Shown here: positions 6,682 through 7,563 of the stretch, one piece after another
Numbering within the stretch: the stretch's first letter is position 1
How the letters are laid out: each line of letters opens with the position of its first letter
Assembly: GCA_017435025.1 (NCBI GenBank)
Contig: JAFSFU010000274.1
Span: 1-7,563 of the forward strand
Source of the DNA: Lachnospiraceae bacterium
GTDB lineage: Bacteria; Bacillota_A; Clostridia; Lachnospirales; Lachnospiraceae
Reading direction: 5' to 3'
DNA length: 7,563 nucleotides
Translations under genes and position numbers: made by a program
The notes under the pieces: model-generated
What the model saw: only the letters and a program-made list of their open reading frames with translations
The model's database searches: none
What the model was told of the DNA's origin: nothing

Positions 6682-6707
6682 GTATTAAATTTTGAACAAA
6701 AATATGG

Positions 6708-6736
6708 TTTACTTTTGAAAAAGAGTATGCTATACT
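6708..6736 (+). promoter_or_regulatory. Sigma-A-type promoter for rpsO (and probably pnp)
   Basis: The -35 box is TTTACT (6708-6713, four of six to TTGACA). After a 17-base spacer comes TATACT (6731-6736, five of six to TATAAT). TG at 6728-6729 makes an extended -10 element. The 30 bases upstream are AT-rich with A-runs, like an UP element. Transcription would start near 6743, giving an rpsO leader of about 96 bases. TTGAAA at 6715-6720 is only 10 bases from the -10 box, so it is not the -35. Confidence 0.75.
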
Positions 6737-6752
6737 TTCATGGTGTGTGGCG

Positions 6753-6798
6753 CCGACACTCGGTTCACGGAACTTTCCAACCGGAACTTAGTGATCGG
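6753..6798 (+). promoter_or_regulatory. Structured rpsO leader, candidate S15 autoregulatory element
   Basis: The closing stem is CCGACACT (6753-6760) with AGTG-A-TCGG (6790-6798), eight pairs and one bulged A. Inside it are two short hairpins, GTTC/GAAC (6763-6773, loop ACG) and TTCC/GGAA (6775-6786, loop AACC), giving a three-way junction. An alternative inner fold pairs CGGTT 6761-6765 with AACCG 6779-6783. S15 binds a three-way junction in 16S rRNA and represses its own mRNA through structured leaders in several phyla, so this is a plausible S15 target. The fold is seen by eye; S15 binding is inference. An AT-rich spacer then leads to the AAGGAGG at 6824-6830. Confidence 0.5.
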
Positions 6799-6838
6799 TC
6801 AGATAAAATAATTATTATATTATAAGGAGGAAATCAAA

Positions 6839-7105
6839 ATGATTTCTAAGGAAAAGAAAGCAGCTATTATCGCTGAATACGGCAGAAAAGAAGGAGATAC
6901 AGGTTCTCCGGAAGTACAGATTGCTATCCTCACAGCAAGAATTGCTGAGCTCACAGAGCATTTAAGAGTTAACCCGAAAGATCACCACAGCAGACGTGGT
7001 CTTCTTATGATGGTAGGTCAGAGACGTGGTCTCCTTGCATACCTTAAGAAAACAGACCTTGAAGGTTACCGTGCTCTTATCGAGAAGTTAGGTATCAGAA
7101 AGTAA
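6839..7105 (+). CDS. rpsO: 30S ribosomal protein S15
   Basis: The 88-residue product has the standard S15 length. S15 is a primary binder of the 16S rRNA central domain (helices 20-22 junction) that starts platform assembly and contributes a bridge to the 50S subunit. The sequence shows [14 protein letters not shown] at 19-32, then [20 protein letters not shown] and the [16 protein letters not shown] helix, all diagnostic, with the HHSRR rRNA contact intact. A strong AAGGAGG (6824-6830) sits 8 bases before the ATG. It has its own promoter at 6708-6736 and a structured leader, so it is probably expressed independently of the upstream operon. pnp follows, the usual rpsO-pnp pairing, separated by a terminator-like hairpin and a long second hairpin. 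Confidence 0.98.
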   Translation: MISKEKKAAIIAEYGRKEGDTGSPEVQIAILTARIAELTEHLRVNPKDHHSRRGLLMMVGQRRGLLAYLKKTDLEGYRALIEKLGIRK

Positions 7106-7115
7106 TTAAAAATTC

Positions 7116-7157
7116 AGGGTGGAGCGCAATACTGCACTCCACCCTCATTTTAGTTTT
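7116..7157 (+). terminator. Terminator-like hairpin between rpsO and pnp
   Basis: AGGGTGGAG (7116-7124) pairs perfectly with CTCCACCCT (7137-7145). Past a C/A mismatch, GCA/TGC closes the tetraloop ATAC. The following bases are CATTTTAGTTTTG, a T-rich tail broken by A and G. It is a credible intrinsic terminator of reduced strength, which would give plentiful rpsO mRNA with some read-through into pnp. No separate pnp promoter is apparent in the remaining gap, so read-through is probably needed. Confidence 0.8.
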
Positions 7158-7159
7158 GA

Positions 7160-7233
7160 GCAGAGGAAACTTCCGAGACCGCTAAAGTGTGTACGAGTGT
7201 CGTACCCAGTTTAGTAGTTTCGGCTTCTTCTGC
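7160..7233 (+). promoter_or_regulatory. Long imperfect hairpin in the pnp leader, candidate RNase III/PNPase control site
   Basis: Three stacked helices can be drawn. GCAGAGGAA 7160-7168 pairs with TTCTTCTGC 7225-7233 (9 pairs, one G-U). The arm 7173-7186 pairs with 7210-7223 (13 pairs with one C/A mismatch and two G-U). GTACGA 7191-7196 pairs with TCGTAC 7200-7205 (6 pairs, loop GTG). Internal loops are small (ACTT against C; GTGT against CCAG). In E. coli a double-stranded pnp leader is cut by RNase III and then used by PNPase to repress itself; the position and shape here suit a similar mechanism. The fold is seen; the mechanism is inferred by analogy. Confidence 0.6.
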
Positions 7234-7281
7234 CAGAGTTACAAAGAAGACATTGAATTAGAAAAGAAAAGGAGAAAAGCC

Positions 7282-7563
7282 ATGTTTAAGAGTTTTTCCA
7301 TGGACCTTGCAGGCAGAACACTGACTGTTGAAGTTGGTCGTGTTGCAAAGCAGGCAAACGGTGCAGCATTTATGCACTATGGCGATACAGTTGTTCTTTC
7401 TACAGCAACTGCATCTGACAAGCCGAGAGACGGTATTGATTTCTTCCCGTTAAGCGTAGAGTTCGAAGAGAAATTATACGCAGTAGGTAAGATTCCGGGT
7501 GGTTTCACAAAGAGAGAAGGTAAAGCTTCCGAGAACGCAGTTCTTACTTCCCGTGTAATCGAC
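7282..7563 (+). CDS. pnp: Polyribonucleotide nucleotidyltransferase (PNPase), N-terminal part
   Basis: The first 94 codons are present and the frame is open to the window edge. PNPase is a trimeric 3'-to-5' phosphorolytic exoribonuclease central to mRNA decay. The fragment begins [20 protein letters not shown] and covers the start of the first RNase PH domain. It includes [20 protein letters not shown] and the highly conserved [20 protein letters not shown] with TSRVID at the very end. The catalytic second RNase PH domain, KH and S1 domains lie beyond the window. AAAAGGAG (7267-7274) is 7 bases before the ATG. The 176-base gap from rpsO holds a terminator-like hairpin and a long leader hairpin, so expression is probably controlled after transcription starts upstream of rpsO. 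Confidence 0.97.
   Translation, partial: MFKSFSMDLAGRTLTVEVGRVAKQANGAAFMHYGDTVVLSTATASDKPRDGIDFFPLSVEFEEKLYAVGKIPGGFTKREGKASENAVLTSRVID

Noticed and set aside
6317..6688. A 123-residue + strand open frame inside and past the end of the L,D-transpeptidase gene
   Set aside because: It is Arg/His-rich out-of-frame translation of the repetitive Thr/Pro/Gly-coding tail, with no credible ribosome binding site.
1..7563. CRISPR array, mobile element, toxin-antitoxin or phage-defence genes
   Set aside because: No spaced direct repeats, inverted-repeat-flanked transposase, phage genes or small paired unknown genes were seen; all long frames are assigned to housekeeping or envelope genes.

Overview
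The window looks like a chromosomal housekeeping locus from a low-to-mid GC Firmicute. It is most likely a member of the Clostridia, with Lachnospiraceae as my best guess. That guess rests on gene order, strong AGGAGG-type ribosome binding sites and protein flavour; no marker gene here settles the genus. All genes are on the + strand. No tRNA, rRNA, CRISPR array, insertion sequence or phage gene was seen.

Layout. Bases 1-129 are the last 42 codons of infB. They are followed by rbfA (248-631), a DHH/DHHA1 phosphoesterase of the NrnA type (668-1630), truB (1650-2549) and ribF (2600-3544). This is the downstream half of the widespread nusA-infB-rbfA-nrnA-truB-ribF operon for translation initiation, ribosome maturation, tRNA modification and flavin cofactor synthesis. 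Next come two envelope genes: an AI-2E/PerM-type membrane protein (3558-4733) and, overlapping it by 50 bases, a membrane-anchored L,D-transpeptidase (4684-6612) with a 143-residue Thr/Pro/Gly-rich tail. A 226-base intergenic region then holds a hairpin with a C8A6 tract, a clear sigma-A-type promoter and a structured leader for rpsO (6839-7105). A partial-strength terminator and a long imperfect hairpin separate rpsO from pnp (7282 to the window end, first 94 codons).

How it fits together. IF-2, RbfA and S15 act on the 30S subunit. TruB makes pseudouridine 55 in tRNA. NrnA and PNPase act at the small-fragment and long-RNA ends of RNA decay. RibF makes FMN and FAD. The AI-2E protein and the L,D-transpeptidase are the non-core additions, sitting between ribF and rpsO.

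What stands out is RNA structure rather than a new protein system: two hairpins between infB and rbfA, hairpins covering the nrnA and ribF ribosome binding sites, a candidate S15-binding leader, and a 29-pair hairpin ahead of pnp that suits RNase III/PNPase autoregulation. All pairings were found by eye and have not been energy-folded. I see no convincing previously undescribed multi-gene system here.
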